Below are positions 22,034-32,787 of a stretch of 64,000 nucleotides of DNA, in pieces. Under the pieces are notes generated by a model. The model saw only the letters and a program-made list of their open reading frames with translations, was not told the origin of the DNA and ran no database searches. Made by a program: the position numbers and the translations under genes. This stretch comes from Pristionchus mayeri (lineage: Eukaryota > Nematoda > Chromadorea > Rhabditida > Neodiplogasteridae): assembly GCA_036245805.1 (NCBI GenBank), contig BTRK01000004.1, positions 3,162,001-3,226,000 of the forward strand, read 5' to 3'. The stretch's first letter is position 1. Each line of letters starts with the position of its first letter.

Positions 22034-23960
22034 TTAAATTACGGAAATCTGCTCTCGTGTCGCTGCTTTTGTTGTCGAAGTTTCCCTGAATTGTCTCGTT
22101 TTCAGTTCCATTTCTTGAGAAACACTTACCTCAAGCCTCCTTTGAGGTATATGATTTTGCAAGTGAAGAGGTTTGTCACAAAGCTGAAAGGAGCATAGAC
22201 AGAAAATATTGGAATCACTTTCTCACTCTCTATAAGGTTTCATGCAGTAGAGAGTAATCAGTGGAGCGAAAAGAGCCATGAACGAAACCGACTGAAAAAG
22301 TCAAGCTTAGAACGATCAGCTTTCTGTTTTTCTACAAGCTTAACGAATAACCTCCATGATGAAGTGTTCCTGCACTGGAGAGCAGGCGATATCAAATTGG
22401 CATAGTGCATAGCTACTAACTGCACCACTGAAGAAGACGGGCAGCATCGATTGGAGGGTGAGCACCTGAATGCTACGTTATATGAATGGACACATACTAT
22501 GCCAATTACAGAGACACTTGTATACATTTTTTTAAACGAAGAGATACGCACTTTCGTTAGCGTCTTGTGCATTTGCTTAGTTCGCTCGCTCATCTTCGTA
22601 CAGTTGGCAGTCAGCTGTGTGAGAACCTGTCAAATCGAATAATCTATATGGAACACATTTTGGGAATTGATCGATACCTTCCTTCGCACGATGAAAATGA
22701 TAATGAGGGTTGGTCCCGAGGGCATTGTTAATGCGAGAACAGTAAACATTGCGTGCAGATTCAGTATCGATATGATGCCTGAATAACACTTTCGCATGGT
22801 ATTTCTATCGAAAGAGAGGCGGCTGACGCACCTTCTACCATGTACGCATCCAGTTCGTAATCCGGCCGCAACTCCTTCAACAGCGTTCGGAACTCGTTAG
22901 GGTCGTCGAGGACGAAGACGAATGTTGTCTGAATAATGCGTCCTGTTGCCATATTCGTCCATCATTTTTTTTATTTCTTAAAGCGGTGTATCATGTGTTT
23001 TCTTGTTGGTGTTATGTGGCTTCACACTCGACTTGAATGGCTAGCATATCGCAAACTGACAATAATTATCAAGTTCGGTACTGCTGCTATCAAGCAAACG
23101 CACGAAACAGCCTTGTTGCTGGGAGGAGGCCTGGCAATTAGATATTCGCGATAATAATGAGTAAATTCTCCAACACGCTTCGAAATGTTTTTATCAAAAG
23201 TTCACCTTCCGAGAATGTACAATCGGTAAAAGAAGGAGAGGGCAATTTGAAAGAGAGACTGGGAACACATGGCCGCAGATATGGTGAACTGGATATGGCA
23301 GAAAATGCCTGAAAATATAGTAAAGTTTGTTTTCATTGAGTGAAATTATCTAACCATGTAAAGGTATGCTAGCCGCATATGTAATTCAAAGCTTTTAGTG
23401 AAAGGACCCCCGAATTCGATTTTCAACCGATGCGATTTTTTTCATATGGTGTGGACCGAGTTCGCGAAGAGTATTTTTTCGAAGCACTTTGAGAAAACAG
23501 GAATACTTCAAGCCGTTAGCCGGCGTTACTGGATTCCTCCCTATCTGGTATAACACATGAACATATTGTTTACAAACTTATTATCCCACCTGAGACATAA
23601 ACACATGGACCAACGTAGATATGTCCTATAGATTCACGAACAGGCATCATTCTAAAAATTGAGGAGTTCTTTTTTTTAATTTTAGAAATAAATTCAATTA
23701 CCGATCCATTGCCATGAACATCATAAAGGAGCTGATAATATCGACAATCGCCGAGCTAATGAGTAAAACTTTGTAGGAACTGCATATGTTTGAAATTAAA
23801 AATGAAATAATTTTACTTGATACCCCAAACTCTTTGGTGATTTCAGAATAATTGCGAGCAGAAGCAAAATGTTGAATATGAAAGCCGGAATATCGACGAT
23901 GGAGTGGTGAATAATTGTTGCCAAGTCATGGCCGGGAATTGGAGAGGGGAGGTAGCGCAT
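22034..23960 (-). CDS. srd-family chemoreceptor GPCR, intact
   Basis: Twelve exons join in phase: 23824-23960, 23702-23779, 23590-23651, 23206-23308, 23061-23130, 22832-22928, 22678-22778, 22552-22626, 22352-22465, 22227-22291, 22130-22183 and 22034-22085. Together they give 1008 nt, 335 residues. Start MRYLPSPIPG; TM1 includes FNILLLLAIILKSPKSLG; then SYKVLLISSAIVDIISSF, GPCVYVSG, ISAAMCSQSLFQIALSFFYR, a loop with DDPNEFRTLLKEL, MPSGPTLIIIFIVRRK, KMSERTKQMHKTLTK, LTLQSMLPVFFSGAVSS and FAPLITLYCMKPYR. The SPKSL motif, the LTLQSMLP start of TM6 and the PYR end of TM7 are typical of the nematode srd family, and the length is normal. It is the best preserved receptor in the window. Confidence 0.92.
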
Positions 23961-24302
23961 GTCAGTAAAAGCTGAATCAAAGCTGAAATCTCGTTATGTA
24001 TTACGAAAGAAGATTAAATACGAAAGGAACGAAATTGGATGGTACGATACGGAAAAACAGCCTGGGATTATCAGTGTCATTCTTCCCAGAAAATTCATTA
24101 TTTTCGAATTTTCAGTCCGTGGGCGCTTTCCCATAACCACAAGCCGTTTGCGAAATAACAAGGAAAATAAACGATTTGACAGAGAAATATAAAATAATCA
24201 AAAGAGCTACTACTTTGTATGTTAGTACGTATAGGTACCTAGAAAAGATTGCGTTGAATAGCTTGAAAAATGATAGCACATGCAAACATGGGGATGACAA
24301 AA

Positions 24303-24727
24303 CAGAATCCGACAAAACATAAACAAGTCACCGCTCCGTCGGGAATAAACTTAGGGACTTGGCAGTTGTTGCATAGTTACACGTATACTCTCCACTACAT
24401 CACCCTGATTAGATCCTCTAACTAGGCGATTCGTGGTCTAAAATCGATATGTAGGTACTCCAGTAACTACTGTATCTCAGTAACACATGGATATATTGGT
24501 TACGGTATTTGTTGTTTATCTAACCATGATTTTCCACTCATATACTCAAATGCAGACCATGAACATTCATAAGTAGCGAGTTAAACTCATAATCAAAACT
24601 CATAATATTTAGAGGATCTAATCATGGTGGTGTAGTGGAGAGTATACGTGTAACAATGCAAAACCTACCAAGTCTCTAAGTCGATTACCGACGGAGTGGT
24701 GATTTGTTTCTGTTTTGTCGGTTTCTG
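24303..24727. mobile_element. Inverted-repeat element (about 125-bp arms)
   Basis: CAGAATCCGACAAAACATAA at the left mirrors the right end. Both arms carry CACTCCGTCGG/CCGACGGAGTG-type sequence, ACACGTATACTCTCCACTAC and GATTAGATCCTCT. The central spacer of about 170 bp is not repeated. Non-coding, MITE-like. Confidence 0.8.
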
Positions 24728-24901
24728 TTTTTTTCACCCCCCCCCCCCGCGCAAACCTTAGTTCGAATTAATTTGCCTTCAGTCATGAATGTATTCAAGC
24801 ATTGTCAGAAGTAATACGTTTGTGCTACAATAACACCGCTACAATAATTTATGAAAACTAGCGACCATCGGTGGCTACGTTTTAGTTGGGTTGTGTGTTA
24901 A

Positions 24902-25332
24902 GGATAATAGATAAATGCAACTGTAGAGCGCTGGCTTAGAGACCTCGGACGATTAGAAAAAGTTCTGGTTGAGGCTCCGCCTCATCCCCACCTTTTCGGA
25001 TCCACGTCGGCGCCACGACCCTTTCACAACGCTCACGCTGCTGGGATGAGTGCAGGTTGGGAAGCATTTTTGCGAAAGCAGCGCAGAGAATGTCACTTCG
25101 TTTAGTATAAGTTTTTGGTTTGAACTGGTAATACCAAACTGGTAATACGATAATAGATAAATGCAACTGTAAAGGATAATAGATAAATCCGAAAAGATCC
25201 GACGTGGATCCGAAAAGGTGGGGATGAGGCGGAGCCTCAACCAGAACTTTTTCTAATCGTCCGAGGTCTCTAAGCCAGCGCTCTACAGTTGCATTTATCT
25301 ATTATCCTCTACAGTTGCATTTATCTATTATC
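24902..25332. mobile_element. Inverted-repeat element (about 120-bp arms)
   Basis: GGATAATAGATAAATGCAAC starts the left arm, and the right arm ends in its reverse complement, itself duplicated in tandem (25290-25332). The arms share GCGCTGGCTTAGAGACCTCG, AAAAAGTTCTGGTTGAGGCT and CGGATCCACGTCGG. A C11 tract sits at 24737-24747 just outside. Not coding. Confidence 0.8.
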
Positions 25333-25389
25333 GTTCCGAACCAGTTTTGAATATGAGCATTTCAACTTTTCTGTTGGGAGTCTGATTTA

Positions 25390-25660
25390 AGCCGTGCAAA
25401 TTGTAAAACGCCACCGGCCTCACGAGCCTTCACAACGCTCACGCTGCTGGGATTAGAGCAGGTTAGGATGGTGTGGTATGTGGTGCGCAGGGTGCAGTGA
25501 AAGTGTCTGCGACTTAGGAAAAAATACCATAGTGTGTGGCGTCACGGGTTGTGTGCGGGGTGCATTGACGGTTTCTGTGATTTAGAAAAAAAACACACCA
25601 TGGTATGTGGTGTGGTGGGTGGTGCACAGGTCGCAATTGGCGTTTCTGCGATTTCATAAA
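25390..25660. repeat. Three degenerate tandem units of about 75-85 bp
   Basis: Each unit has a GT-rich half (GTATGTGGTG...GGGTGCA) followed by GTTTCTGYGATTTA and an A-run. The third unit abuts the mariner-like element at 25664. Confidence 0.55.
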
Positions 25661-25663
25661 ATA

Positions 25664-26191
25664 TCAGGTTGGCGGGAAAGTCTTTGTGTATGGTTTTGTT
25701 TTTACACTGCTCGTCGCAAATGTACTTCGGTATCCCCTCGTCCCTAGTGAATAACAATCAGTAAAGGACCTTTATAGTAAACAACTCCCCACCCCCTTCC
25801 ATTCAGTCGGGCTCCAGTAGAGCAACGATGTATGCCACTAGTACCATCCACTTCCGTCATTCTACAGTTTCACCTCTTCCTATCCTACACAACGATGAAG
25901 GATTCCGAGACCCTACTGAAGTATGTTTATGACACGCATGCCCCACACTTCAACACAGTCAGGATTTGGTTTCATCGCTTCGAATAAGGCGTCTTTTCTA
26001 ATTTTCTTAATTTTTCGATTTTTTCTTCTGTTTCGCGATCAGGTGGGTTCTACAGGGAGGGGATCCATAGATTCAAGGAACATTGGGCATATGTTGTCAA
26101 TAATGATGACTAGTATACTTGAACTCATGCTATTGTTTCTTCAAAGAAATAAAGTTTTGAAATATACACAAAGACTTTCCCGCCAACCTAA
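25664..26191 (+). mobile_element. Internally deleted mariner-like element
   Basis: TCAGGTTGGCGGGAAAGTCT at 25664 mirrors AGACTTTCCCGCCAACCTAA ending at 26191, flanked by TA on both sides. A short frame beginning MKDSETLLKYVYDTHAPHF and ending in VRIWFHRFE (near 25892-25987) looks like the end of a mariner helix-turn-helix region (the W..RF motif), then stops. The catalytic domain is gone. It differs from the mariner-like element at 15817 in TIR sequence, so two lineages are present. Confidence 0.75.
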
Positions 26192-26316
26192 TATGTCATG
26201 TGGGTGGTGTAGCGTGAGGCATCCGGAAGTCATAAATCCGACACAAGGAATAATGGTTAAATGTGAGTGATTTGATAATTCTTTTTGTTAAACCTAAATT
26301 AATGTTCTACGTATGG

Positions 26317-26475
26317 ATTAGGGTTGGTGCACTCGGGCCAGCTCGGGCTGGAGGGCTCGACTAGGAAAACGCGCATTTTGGTTCGATTGGTCTCGAGACC
26401 CAATCGGGCCGCTCGATTTCGAGAGTGAAGAGTCGAGCAGCACGACTGGCCCGACTCGATTTGATCAACCCTAAT
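26317..26475. mobile_element. Small hairpin MITE with ATTAGGGTTG ends
   Basis: ATTAGGGTTG...CTCGGGCCAG at the left pairs with CTGGCCCGACTCG...CAACCCTAAT at the right. ATGG flanks both sides (left ...TATGG, right ATGGA), a possible target duplication. 159 bp, non-coding. Confidence 0.65.
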
Positions 26476-26929
26476 ATGGATGTATTCATTATCTTTTCAA
26501 GAATGAGTATGTTAACTAACCAGTAAGGGAAATCCACGTGAGCAGGTAGACTATTATGCTGAACGAGCAGAACGAAGATTCCATTTGTGAGAAAGCGTAT
26601 TCCCCCCGCAAATGACTTGATGATTCCACATTCCATTCGGCTAGAACGAATTTGAAAATTAAGTTTGCTTATTTCATAAACTTAAACACAATAAGAAAGG
26701 GAAATTAGCTCTTACCCCCGGTTTGCAGTGCACGAATATAATAACACTGACCATAAGTGCGGCAAAAAACAACTCATGGGCAAACGACTCGTGGACTCTC
26801 TTCCGGATACCCCGCGTCCGCGCTCTCTCGACAGCTGACCCGCTTTGGACTGCTCGAGGCGTCTGTGAGTCTTTTTGCGGCTCGAAAACGGATCGAATAG
26901 CGGTCTGTTTTCACCACCATACTGACCAT

Positions 26930-26992
26930 GAGTTCAGAGAAGTGCTTGCAATCCGAAACGAATGCACCCACGTTGCCTTCTTCCAAGCCTTC
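26930..26992 (-). pseudogene. Stray copy of a lipase exon
   Basis: The minus strand reads NVGAFVSDCKHFSELM followed by a GTCAGTATGG donor. This matches the penultimate exon of the lipase at 30128-30181 (NMDAFVWDHKHYFDVM, donor GTCAGTGACC). No neighbouring lipase exons are found. A hydrophobic minus-strand stretch at 26526-26640 is of unknown origin; the rest of 26480-27436 has no clear gene. Confidence 0.55.
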
Positions 26993-27175
26993 TTCCTTTT
27001 TCCTTATTGCTGTCACTTTTCTTTGACATCGACAACAATATTTATGAACATTACTAATGAACATTTATCGATTGTTCAGGTTTTATAATGGCATGCACAT
27101 ATGCGTGCTAGACAAAAACGGCCGAAGTAAAACTCTCGGTAATGTTCAGACATCAGCACTTCTGATTGTACAAGC

Positions 27176-27287
27176 TAGGGATGGCTTCGAAAGAAATGAC
27201 TCTCTTCAAACTACACACTCTCTCACCTATCGGACAGGCGAGAGAGTGTGTAGTATGAAGGGACCGTTTCTTGCCAAGCCATCCCTA
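27176..27287. repeat. Short hairpin element, copy H3
   Basis: A 112-bp inverted repeat that starts TAGGGATGGCTTCG and ends GCCAAGCCATCCCTA. The inner arms read ACTCTCTTCAAACTACACAC and GTGTGTAGTATGAAGGGACC, around a core of CTCTCTCACC..GGCGAGAGAG. Confidence 0.8.
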
Positions 27288-27436
27288 GTACGAGCGTTAC
27301 GAATACGACTCATTGTCAACTCTTCTAGTCACTATGATACATGATTTATTACAACGTGAAAGAAAATGGAATACAAAAAACTGAGAACTGAACTATTATT
27401 GGCTAAAAAAATAATTTTTAAGCATACAGGTATCAC

Positions 27437-29456
27437 TCAGACAATGTCATGATGACGGGGTTGTGGCTCGTGACGAATACAATGACATGCGGCTGAAATT
27501 CTTTTGAAACAAACGAGTGCTAACATTACGATGAATGCAAGAATGATAAGGACCCGTCCAGATGTGGAATTTAAAATGTTTCCAATCCAACGGAGCATTT
27601 TGTCGATAGTGGAGGCATTTGCTTCTTCTCTTTCTTGATTGATTCTCTCTTCCCTTTCCAGTTTCTCCTTCTCTCTTTTGTGATACTCCTCGACCAGTTT
27701 CTGCTCTCCGGTAGACAACTCGTCCTGAAAAATGTGTTAATAATTAATAAATAATCGTGATAAATTTTTTACAGTATTAATAAAAATGCAGAATATTACT
27801 CACCTTGACTTCGATTACTTTATTGCTTTTTCCAATACACTGTATTGCCTCGGTCCCGACGAGAATAGTGCTGCCCATTTTGCAAGTTACGAATGCGATT
27901 CCGTTGGTAATAGGAAACGGTTTCAGCGTGGTGTACGGCTCCGCAAGGAAGTATCTCTGCAACAAAAGACCATTTGCCAAATGCTGCGGCGTCTTGAAAA
28001 ATATTACCTGCATGTTCGTGCGAATTATTATTTTTTTGCCGATTCTTTCGATGTCCGTAAACTCATGGAAAGTTATGGCCGTAGCATCCATTTTGCATCC
28101 GAGGAGCGTGATCGGATCACAGTGAGCACGGGAAGGATCAGGGAGCTGGCATATGAAGTCATGCTCATGCGCACGTCCTTTCTGAAAATTGGTGTTCGTA
28201 ATTTGAGTCGCCCTGTCGTCATTTCCCACACTCTCGCCGATTGATCAGCGGGTGAATGGAATAAAGAGCCCGTGGTATCGTTTTTCTACTGTAATTGTAG
28301 TTATTATGAATATGTGCTGTTGCAAAACAGGAAACAGAATGTTGAATATACCTTTCGTTCACAATTCTGCACTGCCACGTATGATCCGTCCTTGCTGAAG
28401 AGGACATCGCGGTGCTCATCCTCCTTTGCCTTGATAAATACTCTTCCATTTTCAACAAATTTGCCGAGGTGAGTGGTCTAAAAATGCACTTAGAATATAT
28501 TAATTGGCCATAACGCACAAACAGATAAAACAATGTTGATATTTTGCATACCTCGTACAGCTCTCCTGAATGCTCGAATTCCGCGTACTTCACCAGTACT
28601 TCTCCTCTCAACTTCATTCCATCCACTGAACATCTCTCCATCTCGATCGAGTAAGCTCCTTTGAACTTCGAAGTGAGGATCTCATCTCCGTAGTGGATTC
28701 CGTTCTTGAGAGCTGTGCGAAGTTTTGATTGCATCGACAAAGATCCGAGCCGACAAGCTGCATCTTTCTGACGTTTGCTCAAGGCACTCCAGGCTTCTCT
28801 TGTTGAGTTCCTTTGATGTTCCATTCGCACCCTCAGCTCCTCCAGATCTTTCCCTTGAATTATTATTTTTGCATTATACAAACTGTTGAAATGCTAACTA
28901 GAAAAGAACTTCAGAAAAGTTTCGGTATTTGTGTTGCTACCGTGAAAGAAATTATACTGGATAGGAATTTATTTTGAGATCTGTACCTTGCACGATCGAT
29001 ACTGTGAGTCCAACTCCTCCCGCGGTGAGGGATGACGTGAGTAGAGCAATGCCAAGGACAGCGAGGAGAGGCAGGGCTCTCTTGGATCGATCGACGACCT
29101 CGGGACTCTGGGTTCTCATCTCCTGACGACATGAACTGAGGAACGTCTCCTTGATATCGGCTGCATCACATTGGATGTCCTCGAAGATCTCGAATTTCGC
29201 CTCAGCACGTTGATATCGAAACTCGCTGATGATTCTGAAATGATAAGACTAAAAAAATGATATGGCTTGAAATAGTTTTAAATGAATAGTTTAAATTGAC
29301 TAATAATCACTGCGAGGAGAGGAAATATATTAAATTTCAAAGCATTACTTACCCAGCGCTACCCTTGTGGTAGTACGCGATTCCGTGATCCTTCATGATA
29401 TCCTCGGGAGAGGCGGCGAGTGAAGTTGTAACGAGCAACAGGACGAGAAAACACAT
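27437..29456 (-). CDS. Type I membrane protein with class I fusion-glycoprotein-like layout
   Basis: Seven exons join in phase: 29353-29456, 28987-29234, 28552-28853, 28352-28477, 28008-28181, 27804-27956 and 27437-27724 (1395 nt, 464 residues). Residues 1-17 are a signal peptide (MCFLVLLLVTTSLAAS). About 70 residues follow, then a furin-type site RSKR at about 84-87. Immediately after it comes a roughly 30-residue hydrophobic, glycine/alanine-containing stretch, then a charged helical region beginning GKDLEELRVR. Exons 5 and 6 hold several cysteines. Exon 7 has a strongly charged helix, a membrane anchor (VLIILAFIVMLALVCF, about 427-442) and a short tail with CHC. Signal, cleavage site, hydrophobic peptide, helix, anchor is the layout of class I viral fusion proteins and some retroelement envelopes. 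No gag, polymerase or LTR is nearby and the gene has six introns, so it is a host gene; a captured origin is only an inference. It may instead be a nematode-specific, furin-processed surface protein. Confidence 0.8.
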
Positions 29457-29957
29457 GATTGTGCTAATGATGAATATGCAACTCTCCGTGGCTTAAATAC
29501 CTTCTTGAGCGGATGCTTCCAAGTCGGAAGGTCCAATCTCCGCCTTCCAGTGTCCCTTTACAGACCATCCACACTGCCAGTGGGTATTACCTATTCCGAC
29601 GATGGTTGTGAATCATCCAAACTAGGCGAGAGGAACATCGGAAGCATCCTCTCGGGTGTAGTCGGACAAGTTGTAAACAGGTTGTAGCATTTGTGTGCAT
29701 CTCCCTACGATCAAGACAATTGCCCAAATAGAGACAAGCCAATCGGAGTTCTTTGCAAGTTGGAATATCTGTATAACTTTGAAATTCGCTGATTCTTTTG
29801 CTGAATGTTCTTTCTCAGCCTCATTGTTGGTTATCAAATGAACTTCATTTCCTCCATTGCTACATGCGGTAATTGAGTTTACAATCTGGATAAACTTCAC
29901 AGCTTCAAGATTTAGGAAGAAAAACACGAAAATTGAGTATTCTCGTGATGAATCCGT
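29457..29957. other. Promoter region of the fusion-like gene and 3' flank of the lipase
   Basis: About 500 bp between two minus-strand genes. A 100-codon minus frame (29622-29927) includes a hydrophobic run but has no splice or family support, so it is left unannotated. No TATA box stands out. Confidence 0.35.
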
Positions 29958-32553
29958 TCATCCGATCTTTCCGAGTGCACCTAATGCATCGCTTATCACT
30001 TTGGACACGTAGCTTTGGGTGGGCTTCTCGGATCCTATCAGCCGATCAGAGCAGCCAGATATGCCGAAACCGGAGACCTGCAAACATTTCATGAGAGACA
30101 TTTTTATATGAAATACAGGTCACTGACCATGACGTCGAAGTAGTGCTTGTGATCCCAAACGAATGCGTCCATGTTGCTCATCTAGAATTGATTGCATGTG
30201 TTCTTGTATTTGAAAGCTTAGGCACATCAATCAGCCATATTTTGTAAAATCTCTAATTGTAAAAAGCATTGCAGCATGTGCAATTATTGTTAGTGTTCGA
30301 GGTTACGTGGTGATGTTAGTGTGCAGTGAGAAAACAGCGGATACTGTACTTTAAGGAGCAGTGTCCCTCTGACTACCGTATCCGCTGCGCTCTCACTAGG
30401 TCAAGTGTCCAGTTCACACGATCTAGAAGTTCACACGTCGAAGGTGAGTTGATCTGAGCAGTTCATGTCCTCATTCTTCGGTTCGCCCAGACACTCGAGG
30501 TACAACGAGCCTGGCTTCATCGATTCCGGGTACCTGAAGTTCCTTGGGACCTTAATGTCCATTAGTACTGGTGGACAAGTACTAATGGACATTAAGTACT
30601 AATGGACATTAAGTAATTTTAGAACCAAGGTCCTTGGTCCTATAAGGCCCCTTAAGTGACGACTCTTCAATGTTGTGATTTTTTTTTATTGTGAACTAAC
30701 CAGATCTCTACGCCGTGATGGTACGCTTCGTCATCCTTGTTAGCTCGGCAAGGTCTGAGAAAGATCATTTTCGCAAGACAGAAATAATTTAATAAAATAT
30801 CGATTAATTAAGTTATTTTCTAACATAACATTTCGAAATAAATATGCATGTAAGACCTACACTAAGCGCTACCGTACCTGCTGCCTTCCCTGTTCGGCGG
30901 AGCTAGCTCATCTTTACGGCAAAACGGCTGATGCGGAACAATATCTGATGCGTAGACTACGCGGTAACTGAAATATGAGTGTGCTGAATTATTAAGTAAT
31001 TAAAGCGGTTCGGAAATATCAATGCACTCGAAGATAGCACATTCACTAACTAACCTCTCGAAGCCGAGCGCGTCAAAGTTCTTCGCGAATTCATACGATC
31101 CAGTTCGCGGTTGCCCGAAGGTGTACAGTCGAACTGCCGATGCAGGGCTGTAGCCTTCAAAAGGAGCACAAATTGCAATGTTTTAGATCTATCAATTTAA
31201 CCCAGAAAGAAAATACACGTTATTCTCTTGCTATTACCGAACCAATAACCATTACTGTTCCATCCTACATTTCTCGGATTGTATATTTCCAAATATGCAA
31301 ATTCAATCGACCCTGTTTGACTGTCCTAGCTGCAGTGAGTGCAGCCATTGCACCGCCCAGTGAGTGGCCCGTGAAGATCATAGAGTGGTCCTGCAACGAA
31401 CATGATACAGTAAACTCACTTTCCGATTTACGAGATCTGAGTCTCTTCGGTTTGCACGCTCTCTCACCAGTCAGAGAGATGAGAGAGCGTGCAAACTGAA
31501 GCGAGTCAGACGTCTGCTTTCCAGAATGCATCAAACAACTCCACATGATTGGAGGTTGAATAGGCACTATAGGGTACCAAAGATTCTTACTCTGTACTCG
31601 AAGCGGGCGAGGAACTCGAGCACCGCCCGCCATAGCTTATCCTGAGCCCGGAGAAAGTACCGATTGACCTGATCGACACAGAAGTAAAATCGAATGATAT
31701 TGTGCCCACAGGGCGATGGGAATGGTCAGTAGATATGTTTCAGTCAATAGATATGTTTAACGGGGTACCTTTCCCATGCCAATGAAGTCCGACCCGACAC
31801 CGTATGTGTCCCATCCCTCCAATAGCAGTTGGCTCTGAGCGATTTCTTTTGAACATATTGGAAAATCGTTTTTTCTTCAATTCCAATGCATCGCCGTATA
31901 ACGGTGCCAATGAATGACATACGTCACGCATTCTCAAAGGTCGTTAAATGCGATTGTATTGTAATGGAAAAGAGAAAGTGCTCTGTTTAATTTGTGTCGC
32001 AGAAATGGAAAAGTAATGTGCTCGTAAAGGTACGAACTGTGCTTTTCGTGCCGCGAAACGCGATGATTGTCTCGTTGACTTTCGTTGAGGAAACGATGAA
32101 CAGCAAGCAGGAACTGGAAAAAAATTCATGTCAAAGAAACAATTATTGAAAACGCTTTTGAATATAAAATATTGGTCGAGCACAAAGAGATAATGCAGAC
32201 TTACGAATCCAGAATATCGCAGACGGCTTCACTCGAAGTGAATAGAAATCGCTGCTCTTCGATGGGAAATGTGCTGAACCCAGTTTTGGGAGAAATCATT
32301 GGCATACGATACTCAACCCTTCGATGCATTCCTTCTGCTTCGCTCCATACGCAGCACCGGATAGAGACAACAACTTTATAGCAAGCGCCTCCTGAATGGT
32401 TCATTTATTACTCACAGTACAGCATGAAAAGAGAAAAAAAAGAACGATTCTGGGACAACTGACATCGTAACGAGTCTTTCTATTCGTCGGCGTCGATTCT
32501 TGGGCGAGAACTTGATGAGAGGTGAAAACTAGCGCCAAAACAAGGAATATCAT
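29958..32553 (-). CDS. Secreted class 3 lipase
   Basis: Thirteen exons that join in phase: 32464-32553, 32313-32391, 32205-32256, 32038-32113, 31769-31834, 31591-31668, 31312-31390, 31055-31154, 30878-30967, 30701-30754, 30437-30533, 30128-30181 and 29958-30077 (1035 nt, 344 residues). A signal peptide (MIFLVLALVFTSHQVLA) is followed by ALAIKLLSLSGAAYG, CDILDSSC, IIAFRGTKST, LLEGWDTYGVGSDFIG, the nucleophile elbow IFTGHSLGGAMAAL, LYTFGQPRTG, SDIVPHQPF and EAYHHGVEIWYPESM. The serine of GHSLGG, the aspartate of SDIVPH and a histidine of AYHHG are the expected catalytic triad of fungal-type triacylglycerol lipases. Length and motif order match the expanded nematode lipase family, whose members are usually secreted. 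Intron 6 contains hairpin H4 and intron 10 a small palindrome. Confidence 0.92.
30545..30622. repeat. Small palindrome/tandem repeat in a lipase intron
   Basis: AATGTCCATTAGTACT is followed by its reverse complement AGTACTAATGGACATT, which is then repeated in tandem. It lies within the intron between exons 30437-30533 and 30701-30754. Confidence 0.7.
31433..31512. repeat. Short hairpin element, copy H4, in a lipase intron
   Basis: The left arm GTCTCTTCGGTTTGCACGCT and its continuation CTCTC pair with GAGAGAGCGTGCAAACTGAAGCGAGTCAGAC. The inner arm (GTTTGCACGCTCTCTC) is identical to that of H1. Confidence 0.85.
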
Positions 32554-32787
32554 GAACAAGTGACGAATTCGCGCGTGCGAAAGAGAAAGTTCCAGTAGAA
32601 AAGAGGAAAGTGTTGCCATCGTTACACTGCGCGCACGGAACTTAGGGAACGAATTAACTCAACCGTGTCACAGTGATTCATCCGGCACGTAAAACTTCAA
32701 TTGATCGTTTTGCCATTCGCATAGTAGGAGATGACTCTGATACACGCGATGTTTATTCATGTAAAATCGTTAATACAGTACGGATTC

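Noticed and set aside
25923..26270. 115-codon plus-strand frame in the small mariner element
   Set aside because: It is out of frame with the recognisable transposase remnant and spans the right terminal repeat.
27786..28244. Plus-strand frames of 106-152 codons over the fusion-like gene
   Set aside because: They are antisense shadows; the minus strand has consistent splice sites, signal peptide and membrane anchor.
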